Of a stretch of DNA of 64,000 nt, positions 45,792-57,056 are shown in pieces (the first letter of the stretch is position 1; each line of letters opens with the position of its first letter). The position numbers and the translations under genes are program-made. This DNA is from Pollenia angustigena. Lineage: Eukaryota > Arthropoda > Insecta > Diptera > Polleniidae. The notes below the pieces were generated by a model, which was given only the letters and a program-made list of their open reading frames with translations, had not been told where the DNA came from and did not search any database. Where the stretch lies: positions 217,910,208 through 217,974,207 of the forward strand of contig OV884058.1 of assembly GCA_930367215.1 (NCBI GenBank), given 5' to 3'.

Positions 45792-46406
45792 TAAGAGAGA
45801 TCCAAAAAATTCAACACTTATTGTTGTTCGGTCAAGCCCGACCATATGATAGCTTATACCACCTATCAACCTATGAGAAGATAATTGTTGGAAATTGTTT
45901 GTTAAAACCTAGGAATAAACTTTGGCTTATAAATATGTTCATGTAAGAAAAGGCCCGATTGCAAAGAAGCGGATAAAATACTTGAATTTAAACAAAACCT
46001 AGAAAAATAAACTTTGTCATAAAAATATGTTCACGAAGGACGCTAAAGAAGTAGCGGGTTAAATGCTAGTTAGATTATAAAATTATCTTCTTACAAATAA
46101 AGTTAAGTAAGTAAAAAAAAATTGCTAAAAATTTACCCACAGACGGTTTGTGGAGTCAGCGTCATCTTAATCCGTGGGTGTTATAGCTATTGAGGAATCA
46201 GACACTCTAAATGTTCTAGGCATGAATGCCCATTGTTCTCATAACCTTTTTTTCTAATACCAACACAATGCATTGTCTTTGTAGGGGGCATCCCCTGAGT
46301 GTTGGGTCAAAATGAAAAAAAATTTTAAAGGGATAGAAACGAACTGCAAAACCGGAAGTGATCATTTGGAATTCCAATTTTTCTAACACTATGCCACAAT
46401 TTGTAT

Positions 46407-47152
46407 ACCTTTCACCGCGGCGGGAAGGGAGGGTATAAATGAGTTTGTCATTCCATTTATAATATCTACATATTCGAGGTCCTAATAAGCTGCCAAGTTA
46501 ATTAAACGATGTCCATCTGTGCATCTTCCATGTGTATGTTAAATTTTGCTTCCGAAGACCCTCATGTATGGGGTCTAGGTTGTTATATGTTGCTATATAG
46601 TTTATATGGGACTCGGTTGTTGTTTATTTAAATCACATATAGTCCGCAATTGCCTGCTATAGAAATTCAGCCTGATTGGTCCACAAATGACTGAGATAAC
46701 AGCAATAAACCACGACTGCCTCTAGTTTTACCCATAAATCCCTTGCTGTTTTTTGATTACTTATTTATAAATCGAGTAATTACAGCAAAAAAAGCTTAAG
46801 CGACAAAAACAAAATTTTAAAGGACAAGGTTTTTTTTATTCCATATAAATTTAGTATGAAGGTTGTCGCTTACGATAAAATTGTTTTTGCTATAAAATGG
46901 TAACGGTACCTTATGTGACCATGACATTTTAGGAGATGTGTTGATGAAGTGTTACCAATAAAGTCTTTTATTAAAAAAACGAAAATTGAAAACAATGTTG
47001 GTAAAACTATACCGGCGGTAAGGACTCGATATATCTGGAGAACGGCAAGAGCCAAAGTTTCCAATTAGGTACGGTATAACTTTTTATTATCATCGCACCA
47101 TGGTAAAGGGTATATAAGGTTCGGCATAGCCTAATAATGCACTCAATTGTTT
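46407..47152 (+). mobile_element. (GTCY)n-family element, diverged copy (M3)
   Basis: TATACCTTTCACCGCGGCG begins and GGTAAAGGGTATATAAGGTTCGGCATAGCC ends the copy. AGTTTGTCATTCC follows the start as in M2. The (GTCY)n tract is decayed. Confidence 0.65.
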
Positions 47153-47769
47153 AAGCTTCTTTTGGTTTAACAAAAATCTTACGGGACCAACGAATAAAGG
47201 AAACGCAAACAATGTCCGTGTTAATACTATAAACTGCAGAAACATAAAAATGAATGCTAACCAAATAAATGAAAGTTTCCAAAAAAACTAATAAAAATGT
47301 GAAAAAATATTAAAAACTTTTGTAAACTAGTACAAAATTAGTCATATGAAAAATCGTCTAATATAGAGCATTTTTCGTCATAGCGTCAATGGGCTCTTTT
47401 TGAACCCAAAAACATCTAAACCATACTGAGAACCCTGATTGTTTTTGTGTGTGTAAATGTGTGAAATTATTTTAGCTGTTTTATTATTGTGTTAAAGTTT
47501 TTTGGTATTTAACACAAAATAAGGACTTTAAAGAGAGAATGAGGTTATGATATTTTTAGTACAAACTAAAGTTGTTTTACTTTTTTTACGTTCCTGTTTA
47601 CATTAAAAAATACTCGTTAAATTTATTTTTTGACACTTAATTAGATTTTTCATAGATAATTTTCTCAAAATGGCCATTATAATTTCCCGTCAAATAAATT
47701 AAAGTATATTTTTTATTTAAACAACTTATCACGTCGTCGACACCTCTTTATTTTAAACACGTTTTTTGG

Positions 47770-47775
47770 TTTATT
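47770..47775 (-). promoter_or_regulatory. Poly(A) signal of the elongase gene
   Basis: AATAAA on the minus strand lies about 54 nt beyond the elongase stop codon, a normal distance for the signal. Confidence 0.55.
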
Positions 47776-47828
47776 ACATTAAAAATAAAATTGTTTGTAT
47801 CAAATTAGTATAAATTCCTATAACTTAA

Positions 47829-50800
47829 TTATAACATTGATTTTGTGTGTTTTTTGTAAAACGCCTTCGAATATTTTCGCCTATAAAAGCGTCCGAAAAG
47901 TATTAAAAATGTTATCATATAGACAATGGTGGCACAGTTGATCCATAACGGAAAATCACATTGAGTGGCAATGGCTTGCAGAGCCCACAACAAGCCAATG
48001 ATAAATTGTATCTACAACAAATATACATAGATATTTAAGTATATAAAATAAAACACAATAGGTATAAGAACATAGAATTAAGATACATTATTATATTATA
48101 AACAGTTAAAGAAAATTTGAAAATATTTAAACATACCAACTGTAAAGCTGTTAAATATTTTTTCCACCACAAATATTTTTGTATGACTGGCCCACAAGCA
48201 CTTAGACCGTAATAAGTGTACATAATGACGTGGATAAAGGAATTTATTAAGGCTGGGAAGAATGCTGAAATGAAGGATGAATAGAACACGAGTTTTAAAA
48301 CAAAACAGGCAAAAGTATTTTTTGTTTAAATTGAAATTAAGTTTTATACAAATAGAAGCTGTATATTGCTTAGGCGTCATTTATACGATGTCTTTTCATT
48401 CATGTCTAAAAACACGTTTGTTTTGTTTGTAGGCGATCGGGTAAAAGAAGAAAGTGGGGTTGCCAAACAGATACTTAATGAGTTTACATGTTTGTTAATA
48501 TGATATTAGACAATTACTGCCCGTCTTTACCAGAGATAAATATTGCGACATATATTGCAGTAAATGTCAGAATTATGTCATCTTGAATGTAGACAGCAAT
48601 TTTTTGAACATATTTATTGCCGGCAATTTATGATGCAATAATTGTTTGTGCATTTTCGATGACAATTGTTGCTAACATAAAACGTCAAATTTGTTTGTCA
48701 ATTGAAAAAAAGAATCAAACAAAAAAATAGAAGCAAATTGTGTGGGAAAGAAATGATGTTTGTGAAATGGTAGCAAATTATAATTGAAGTAAAAGAATTA
48801 TATAAACACTAAAATAAAATTGCAAAAACTCTTTTATTAATATAATTTTTTTCTTAATTGATCCTTTTTATTTAGATTTATATAAATTTGTTTAAGCTTG
48901 AGTTCTTATTTATTTAAAACTAGCTGAGCCGACAGACGTTGTCCTGTCCAAATTAGGAAAAAAGTTTGCGTTCGATTTTTAAAATCCTTTAAAAAGATAC
49001 GAACATTTGAAAGAAAAATTAGTCGAATCGATTCTGATTTAAGGTAAATCGAAAAAAGTGGGCGGGGCAAAATTTTCTTTCCGCAAAAACCTAAGTTGGA
49101 CCATGGCGATGATTTTAAAATCGGTCAAACCGTTCTCAAGTTATGCGCTTAATAGAAAAAGTGGGCGTAAAAGTAGGCGTGGCAAATTTTTCTTTCGGTG
49201 AAAACTTAAAATGGATTAATACGAACATTTTAAAGAACAATTAGTCAAATCGATGGAGCCGATTTTTGATTTTAGGCAAATTGAAAAAAGTGGGCGGGGC
49301 AAAATTTTCTTCCGTAAAAACCTAAGTTGGACCACGGCAATCATTTCAAAGAAAAAAATCGTCCAAATAGGTCAAGCCGTTCTCAAGTTATGCGCTTAAT
49401 AGAAAAAATGGGCGTAAAAGTAGGCGTGGTAAATATTTCTTTCGATGAAAACTTTAAATGTATTAATACGAAAATTTTAAAGAAAATTTTATCAAATCGA
49501 TTGAGCCGTTTTCTGATATTAGGTAATTCGAAAAAAGTGGGCGGGGCAAAATTTCATTTTCGTATAAATCTAAGTTGGACCATGGCGATCATTTTAAAGA
49601 AAAAATCGTCCAAAAAAATAGATGTCACTGGTGGTGCAATATGAAAATTGGATTTTGCCACGCCCCCCCGCCCGCAGACCGAAAAAATATTATGAGGATT
49701 CCCTAAAAATTTCATCAAAATCGGCCCAGCCGTTTTGGAGTCCATACGTTACATACATACACACATACATACACACATCCTATTTTATATATATATATAG
49801 ACAGATAGATAGAAGATATAAATTTTATTTCACAAAAAAAAAAAAAAAAAAAAAAAAATAATAAATAAATTTAATATTAATAATAAACTGGCAAATGCAC
49901 GGCTTAAAAAACTAAACTGGCAACATGCTTTATTATTTGCGAGAACAATAAAGCAAGTTGTTTTTGTTTTTTCTTAACCTACTTATAACTACAAATAATA
50001 TTGGAAACATTCCACCAATTGTAGTGGGGAATGTAAGAAAAGATAAACTCACTGTTTATTGTTATTTTTTTAAAGCTTTGATATTGTTACAAGTAAAACT
50101 GTTGCCTATAATTCTTATTCGCTTAATAGTTTTATTTGTTTAATATCTTTAGTTTTTGTTAAATCTTCGGATGAAGTGTCTTGATGATCTGGCCTAAGCA
50201 ACCAGTGAAATGCGCATAGGAATAGCTTATCCCATTAACAATAAATTTCAGTGATTTTATCAAGAATAAAAATTGGGAATAATAATAATTAATATTATAT
50301 AAATTTTCACATTAATTCAAATGTGTATTCTAAGTCAAATTACAATTTAAAAAGCTTTTATTCTTTAATAGTTTTATTCCTTCAATATTGATAAATTTTT
50401 AATTTACACCCTCTTTATGAACGCACCTTATATCTACACACAGCGTTACCGTTATGCGACTAAAGTCGCATTTTTGCCCCTTTTTGACTGCCGTGCCACT
50501 TTTTTGGCCCCTATGTTTTAAATCCCCTTTCGTATCATTTTGTAGTTTTTTGTGCCCCTTTTGCCCCTTTTAATATTAGCGATTAGAGACTGAGTTCATT
50601 AGAGGTTTTAGATCCAGTATTTATTAAGTCAGCTTAAGACATAAATTACTTTGAACTTGTTTCCGTTTTTATTGATATAATTACTAACCCAGAGGATTTT
50701 GTAAAAGAGTTTAAACTTTTAGAAAACAGATCAAACTATAAAAACTATTAAGCAATTTTTAAAATATCTTAGCCTAAAACATTTTGGTACGAAATTGGCA

Positions 50801-53193
50801 ATTTAAAAAACTGGGTGACAATTTATATCCAAACTTGTATATATTTACTTCGTATGTTTTTACGCGCATCCGCTGAGCGGATTTTTTCTTAGTTAGCATT
50901 ATTAAAAAATAAATTGTCAAATAGACTGAAAGTAGATGTCCATGTTATCCGCTGTAAATTTGTATCAAAATAACTTGGAAGATTGGAATCTGGAATCTAA
51001 GTGATGAATTGATTAATAAATATAGATTTACGTTTAAAAAAAAAACCTGATATTACCTATTCTCCTATCAAGGGTTTTTTTTTTTTTTTTTTGGTAAAAA
51101 AAATGAAAATAATCCAAGTGCTAAATATTTATGTACATATACTTACATATATACATACATATCTATCTATTTAAATGTAAAGTTTTTTTGTATTAAATCA
51201 TATTATGAATTAGATTTTGTTTTTGTAAGTATTGTTATTACACTATTTTAAGCTCGTTCTCAGCGTTACCAGAATTAAGATTTTATCTAATTTTGAAGAT
51301 TTTTTGACCAAAATAGGATTTAAAGATTTTTTTTTCACAAATTAAGATTTTAAACTTTAAGTGTTTATATGTACATAATAAATTATTTTTTCACAGTTTC
51401 TTAAACAGTCAATTTTTAAAACAATAAGGTTTTGTATCAGCTTGTTGTTTATTGGTTTTTCAACTTGTATTTTTAGAAAAATTTTTATAAAACATTTAAC
51501 TAATTTTGCATAAATATTATGTATATCAATTTTAATAGTTTCCATAATAAAAAGTACATATGGTTTTATAAAAAATTAATACTATTTACATTTTTGTCCT
51601 TGTTATAAAAAAATTGCAAGATTTCTCTCTTCAAAATAAGTTTTTTTTTAAGATTTTCCTTCCTAATCTTCTGGCAACGCTGCTCGTTGTATTAACAAGT
51701 AATTGGTAACTGTTTTTGTAAAAATAATTGAAATAAAAATTGTATGCAACAGTTCATAAACGTTAACTTGCAAACAAGACATGGATTTTCACGATATAGG
51801 TATGTATATATCGAGCCCTAATAGCAAAAATTATGTAACCAACAACATTTTAGATTTCTGTTTTTTTTTTTATGAAAACCGATAGTTTTTGATCATTTGC
51901 ATCATCTCTAAAAATCTCATATCTCTAGGAAGTACCGTTACGAAATAAGAGCAAAAGCAATTTCAAACGAAACCCTAGACTTAAAGTTAAAATTTAAAAA
52001 AAAACCTCCTGTAAAATTTTATTTTTGTTGGATACATAATTTTTGCTATAAGGGCTCGATATATACATATGTATGTGTGTGTGTGTTTCCCAAACAATTT
52101 GTATTATAAATAATGTATTTTTTTAAAAATATGAAGTTTATTTTTTGTTACGATTAGTTTTCGATGAAAATAATTTAATAAATACACATGTTTTTTTTTT
52201 TTTTGAAAATTTTCCTGTTTTTAAAGTTGCCCTTTTTTTTCTCAGAATTCCCCTTTTTGTGAGACTTTTTTTTGGAAAATCCCCTTATTGTGCCCCTTTT
52301 TGAAAATTTTGAACGGTAACGCTGTCTACACAAAGCCACAAAGTATAACAAAGCTCAGGAATTGGATGAAAACTAAGATCGTACAAATAAATAATACGTT
52401 TTTATTAAGATCTTGCTATACATCTTTTTTTAATCCGAATGATTTAGCACTACGTTTCTTAGCGAATATTTGTTAACCCATCTACTTTTTAAATAGATCA
52501 CCGAAAATCTTTTAAATATATTCGTTTACTTACATGATCCTGTTGGCACCCACTTAATCGCAATCCACCATAAAGGAAACATAGTGCTATGGTGATAAAT
52601 ATGGAGAAGGGTCAGTTGATTCCATTTGTGGCGTAAAATAAAAAATAAAGTATCGGAAAATTCTAAAAGTTTTGAGAAAAAGAACCACCAAACAGCAGAG
52701 GCCAACTAAAAATGTGATTTAAAATAAAATCTTAAGTCAAACTATAGCCGAGTTTGGTTGGACTTACCTTAAATTCATGATCTGAATAGATGACTCGACA
52801 GGGCTGACACCAGTAATCGTAATTCATATGCCTGACATTTATGATGACTTCTTTAAGAATGTGCAAATTTAAAAATGCCATCGATAAATTGTAGATAATA
52901 AGAACTTTTTGTAGTTTTAAGGGTTTATGGCTGAAATTAAAGAATCTTGAGGTTATAAATGGAATAATTAATAAAACTTGCCCTTGAAGGGACTATAGGT
53001 AATTTTTTTGTTATCTTAATAAAAAAATCTACCTTTTTACAACTTTGGGCATACAAAATATCATTATTAAATATAAAGAAACCCATGTCAATATGGGTTT
53101 AAAAGATGACACCAACAACCAGTCCTGGGTTCTAGGATCTGCTAAATGCTCGTAGTTATAAGCTGCCGCTCTTAAATCTGCAGTTGCAGACAT
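47829..53193 (-). CDS. Very-long-chain fatty acid elongase (ELO family), five exons
   Basis: Exons on the minus strand are 53193-53033, 52930-52768, 52705-52534, 48264-48137 and 48011-47829. They join into 807 nt encoding 268 residues with GT-AG junctions throughout. ELO hallmarks are KLLEFSDT (residues 120-127), the catalytic histidine box HIYHH (143-147), HVIMYTYY (177-184) and TALQLIQ (204-210), with about seven hydrophobic segments. The enzyme would catalyse the 3-ketoacyl-CoA condensation step of fatty acid elongation in the ER membrane. Length is normal and I see no stop or frameshift. The start at 53193 gives a typical short N-terminus before the first membrane segment. The C-terminus YKKHTKSML is lysine rich but not a perfect KKxx retrieval signal. 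Intron 3 (48265-52533) is 4.27 kb and full of transposons; the others are 62-125 bp. The exact paralogue is not assigned. Confidence 0.93.
48265..48930. other. Elongase intron 3, 3' part without recognised element
   Basis: This is AT-rich intronic sequence with no element boundary I can define. Confidence 0.5.
48930..49860 (+). repeat. Interspersed repeat with ~240-bp units and A-rich tail
   Basis: It starts AGCTGAGCCGACAGACG. AATCGAAAAAAGTGGGCGGGGC occurs at about 49041, 49279 and 49523 as the head of repeated units that also hold TTATGCGCTTAATAGAAAAA. It closes with CAGCCGTTTTGGAGTCC, ACATACATACACACATAC, TATATATATA and a 24-A run. The tail structure suggests a retrotransposed or SINE/non-LTR-like element; the class is unsettled. 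It lies in elongase intron 3, opposite to the gene's strand. Confidence 0.65.
49970..50260 (-). repeat. Inverted relative of the 487-bp tandem repeat at 58.9 kb
   Basis: ACTCACTGTTTATTG, AAAGCTTTGATATTGTTAC and AACCAGTGAAATGCGCATAG are the reverse of matching segments in 58874-59823. It lies in elongase intron 3. Confidence 0.65.
50441..52324. mobile_element. hAT family F, copy 2, TSD TCTACACA
   Basis: CAGCGTTACCGTTATG and GAACGGTAACGCTG bound 1884 bp, with perfect TCTACACA at 50433-50440 and 52325-52332. Subterminal GCCCCTTTT tracts mark both ends. It lies in elongase intron 3 and contains a family E copy. No transposase frame is evident. Confidence 0.92.
51261..51682. mobile_element. hAT family E, copy 2 (short), TSD CTCGTTCT/CTCGTTGT
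   Basis: CAGCGTTACCAGAATTAAG and ATCTTCTGGCAACGCTG are the ends and the flanks match at 7 of 8 bases. It is a 422-bp non-autonomous version of the element at 36441-40599, nested in family F copy 2. Confidence 0.87.
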
Positions 53194-54840
53194 TTTTTTT
53201 ATGCTTATTAATTAAAGCCAACTTAAAGACTAAAATGCCTATTTAAAGAATATTTAAATTTATAAAATATGTCTAGCCTAAAAACCAATAAAGTACAAAT
53301 TAAATTTTTTGGTGACCTTCAAGAAGTATTTTTGGGTCTCCCCTTCATGTTTTCCATTGGCTTTTTTGTTTTCATCAATGGCCTTAACATTAATTTTTTT
53401 TTATCTTTAAAGTTTAAACCCATTAATGCCAACAATTGACCGCAGAGAATTGACATGCACTTTGGTCTCTGCTCAAGCATGTCTTTAGCATTTAAATAGT
53501 TTAACATTAAAATGGTTGTTTACCTCCCAAAAACAACAGCAAAAGCAACAACAAAAAAGTAAGTAATTTGTTCAAAAAGAAAAACGGTTCAAGAAAAACA
53601 GAGTAAGTAAGTAAGTAAGGTAAAATCATAAAAAGAAAACATTGTTTACTTTTTGATAACCTTACAAAAGTTTAATTCATGCTCTTCATGTCCAACCGCT
53701 TCTTTTGCAGTACCGCTGCCATTAATTCAACAAGCACAAACACTTACTTATTCAATGATGAATGGGTCAAGTGGGTATACATTTCCAATCTTTTGTTTGC
53801 CTCTTTTTTCGTCTGAGTTTTTGTTTTGACTTGTTTTTTGGACAAATTAGAGGGAGCATGTAGAAAATCTTGTGAATTAAAGTGGATAAACGGTTGTTTT
53901 TTAGTTTGTGTGTTTTGTTGCTAATTTGTACTAAACGACTGATTTTGAGCTTTTCAAATAAAAAATTAAGCGTTTTTTTTAAAGGTAAATTTATGTTAAA
54001 ATGGTACTTTTTGTTTTGGTAAAAAGAAAATAAATATTATTGGTTTAATAAGACACTGTTTTGCTGAAAAGGTCACTTTTTGAAAATACAAATAATTCCA
54101 CTGGTCTACAAATTTGAAAAAAAAATTTACTGCAAAGCCAAAGCATGTTTTTTAACTAATCTGGGTGCGCTGAATTCGAATCTGGCATACAAATTGGGCT
54201 GGCACGTCTTGTTAATTTTGTATCGCATGCTGGCAAAATTTGTAAAAAAGAGTTAATAATACAATTTCACAATTATTTATTTGACAGAAGCCCACATTTA
54301 TTCTAAATTTTCATAATAGCAGCATTTAAACATGTCAGGGAGATCGTGTGTTACTATTTCAACCTATTTGTGCTTTGTGTGTGGTGAATAGACTTTTGAA
54401 AGAAGTAGGTCTGCGCATAACTTCAACAATCAAAACTATAGAAAAAACAACACGTATTTTAGTTGTTGAAAAAATGGTAAAAATGTCAAAACAAATGTAA
54501 GAAAAAGCCACAACTCTGCAAGAAATCGGCATGCGTATCACGCAGACCTACTAATTGGACATACAGGAAAGACTAATTTTGGTCACGTTACTTCGCCAAG
54601 CATTTTAAATTGTTTCTCAAAGAATAATTTACCTATATAGTATTTAAATTTTTGGTTTTATTGTAAGAGAGGAGAAAGACATATTTTTGAGACGCATGCA
54701 AAAGTGGAAAGTAATACTACCTACTTCATGCGTTAGATATGCATTCTACGCGTGTGCTGGGTGACTTGTCAACACAATTCTACTTTTTTAACAGATGCAT
54801 TAATGTATCAACGCATTTAACGCGTGGTGTGGACATCTAG
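53194..54840. other. 5' flank of the elongase gene, with a small hairpin
   Basis: This stretch should hold the elongase 5' UTR and promoter. No further exon is recognised. At about 54402-54552 AGTAGGTCTGCG and CGCAGACCTACT are inverted ends of a possible 150-bp element without a visible target duplication. Confidence 0.5.
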
Positions 54841-54879
54841 CTTAAAGGCAAAACCATATTGTGTATGATATGACTTAAG

Positions 54880-55112
54880 CAACTTTGCGAACATATTCTC
54901 TGCATTATAACATGGAGTAGTTTCAAAACGAATCCACTGGGAGAATGTATGAACATGGAGCAGTTTTAAGACTACTCCGTTGTAATGCAAAGCTGGGTTA
55001 TATGGTCCAGCTCTAGGGAATCGTAATGTTAAATAGACCATGTTTTTTCAATACATTTGGGTTACCTTTGAACTTGTCCTAGTCCCTTTCACTAGTCGTA
55101 TTATTTGCAAGG
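54880..55112 (-). repeat. Partial copy of the CCCTGCAAATAAT element
   Basis: AACATGGTCTATTTAACATTACGAT and ATTATTTGCA match the 40796-41160 element in reverse orientation. The left end is lost. Confidence 0.65.
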
Positions 55113-55749
55113 TTAAGCAAAGTGGGAAACTGATCGCACATTCTTAAATTAAAGTTCAATACATCCTGTTTATTTAACTATCTCTGGATAATGCTATTTT
55201 ACTATTGTACAATCCCTTTTAATACAACCCCCTTCTCATTGTTTTACCAATTAGTTATGCACGATTTCTTGTGTCAATATTCGTTTTGCAGAAATTCTTG
55301 CTTTTTTACATCTTTTGTTTGCTTAACAATTATTACAAAAGCAAAAACAAGAAGAAAAAAAATAACTGATGTAGTTTTTATACCCTCCACCACAATTTGT
55401 TGTGAAGAGGGTATACTAAGTTTGTAATTCCGTGTGAAACTTTTTTATTACGCATTTCAGACCCCATAAGAAGAATATATATTCTGGATCCTTGAGTAAT
55501 TCTTAGTCGATTTAGCCATGTCCGTCTGTCCGTTTGTTGAAAACACGCTCACTTTTGAAAAAGTCAAAAGAAATAAACTTGGTGTCAAATTGCTTGTAGT
55601 TATCCTAAGCAGTTTGGGATTGAAATCCAGCAAACTCGTTTAAGTAGAATCAGAGCTATGAATCAAAATGTGGAACCACTACCTAAAAAAATTGATAATT
55701 TTGTTACAAAAATTAACATAAATGGTGGAATAATGCACAGAATGATATA

Positions 55750-56780
55750 AGATTTTCCAAAAATTCGTTTTATTCGACTGGAAATAACGGTGTAAAATTT
55801 CGGGAAGATCCGTCCATAATTTACCCTAGGCCCCATATAAGCCCTACTCCCGGAAAACAGTATATAAAGTCTAAAATCCTAATTGACAATGCTATCATAA
55901 CAAATTTTGGCACGTCACAGTTTAATTGAGCTGGTAGCGAGCTAGTCTATCAGCGCCGAGGTTGCGGGTTCGATTCTCACCAGACCCTCTGGTTTCTTTC
56001 CTGCAGACAAGCATAGGGCTTCGCGGGATTAGCTTAGGAAATTAAAAAAAAAATAGGACTAGAAATGACTAGAATGAAAGTTTCGTGAAGATGGGTCCAT
56101 AATTTACCCTAGGCCCCATATAAACCCTACTTGCGGAAAACAGTTTAGTACGCATAAAACCGTTAAAACTAATGATATCATAACAAAATTTGGTACATTA
56201 TAGTTTTATCGTCCTAGAAATAAGACTGAAATTTCTTGAAGAACGGTGCATAATTTACCCTAGGCCCCATATAAACCTACTTTCAGAAAACAGTTTAGTG
56301 CGACTTAAACCGTAAAAAATCATGCTATCATAACAAAATTTGGTACGTAAAAGTTGTATAAGACAAGAAATAAGACTGTGACATTTCGTGAAGATCAGTT
56401 CATAATTTACCCTAGGCCCCATATAAACCCTACTCCCGGAAAACAGCTTAGTACGCCCAAAAACGTAAAAAATAATGCTACCATGACAAAATTTGGTACA
56501 TCTCAGTTTTATAGAACTAGAAATGACACTGTGAAATTTCGTGAAGATCGGTCTATAGTTTACCCTGGGCCCCATATAAACCCTTCTTCCGCAAAACAGT
56601 TTAGTACGCCTTAAACCATAAAAATAATGCTACCATAACAAAATTTGGTACATAACAGTTTTATTGCACAAGATATAAGACTAAAAATTTTTGTGAAGAG
56701 CGGTCCATAATTTACCCTAGGCCCCATATAAAGCCCACTCTGGTAAAATAATTAAATGCGCCTAAAACCGTAGCAAATTT
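55750..56780 (+). repeat. 152-bp tandem array, six units
   Basis: The motif AATTTACCCTAGGCCCCATATAAAC starts at about 55818, 56101, 56252, 56404, 56557 and 56709. The spacing is 151-153 bp except for the first gap of 283, which is explained by a ~131-bp insertion. Confidence 0.88.
55926..56056 (+). repeat. tRNA-like SINE insert with A-rich tail
   Basis: GGTAGCGAGCTAGTC resembles an A box and GGGTTCGATTC (55966-55976) a perfect B box. The insert ends AAATTAAAAAAAAAAT. Its ~131-bp length equals the extra spacing in the tandem array, so the limits are well supported. It does not fold as an intact tRNA. Confidence 0.72.
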
Positions 56781-57056
56781 GCATCAATGATTGGTGCATG
56801 GCTTACCATGGCTTCAATATAAATTGCCCTCCTAAAAATCATTTAGGTCCGGCTTAAACTGTTACGAATCATGATATTTTACACAAGCTAGTTAAAATTG
56901 CTCAAATAAAGCATTAAACTTTCTGATTGTCGGTCAATAATTTAATATATGTTTGAAGAAATACACATCATACAGATATTACTCCTAAAACATTCGAACT
57001 GTCGGTGGAGGGTATCAAAGATTCGGCACAGCCGAATATAGCACTCTAACTTGTTT

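Larger units (their letters stand above)
55376..57056 (+). mobile_element. (GTCY)n-family element, longest copy (M4)
   Basis: It starts TTTTTATACCCTCCACCAC and ends GGTGGAGGGTATCAAAG with GGCACAGCCGAATATAGCACTC, so the ends are short inverted repeats. CCGTCTGTCCGTTTG follows the head. A 152-bp tandem array fills the tail half and a tRNA-like insert lies within it. No ORF is convincing. Confidence 0.8.

Noticed and set aside
49622..49861. 79-residue frame ending in poly-lysine
   Set aside because: The end is a poly(A) tail read as lysine; the rest is an interspersed repeat.
53319..53507. Lysine-rich 62-residue frame upstream of the elongase as an extra exon
   Set aside because: The elongase frame is complete from 53193 and has normal length; no splice sites connect this frame.
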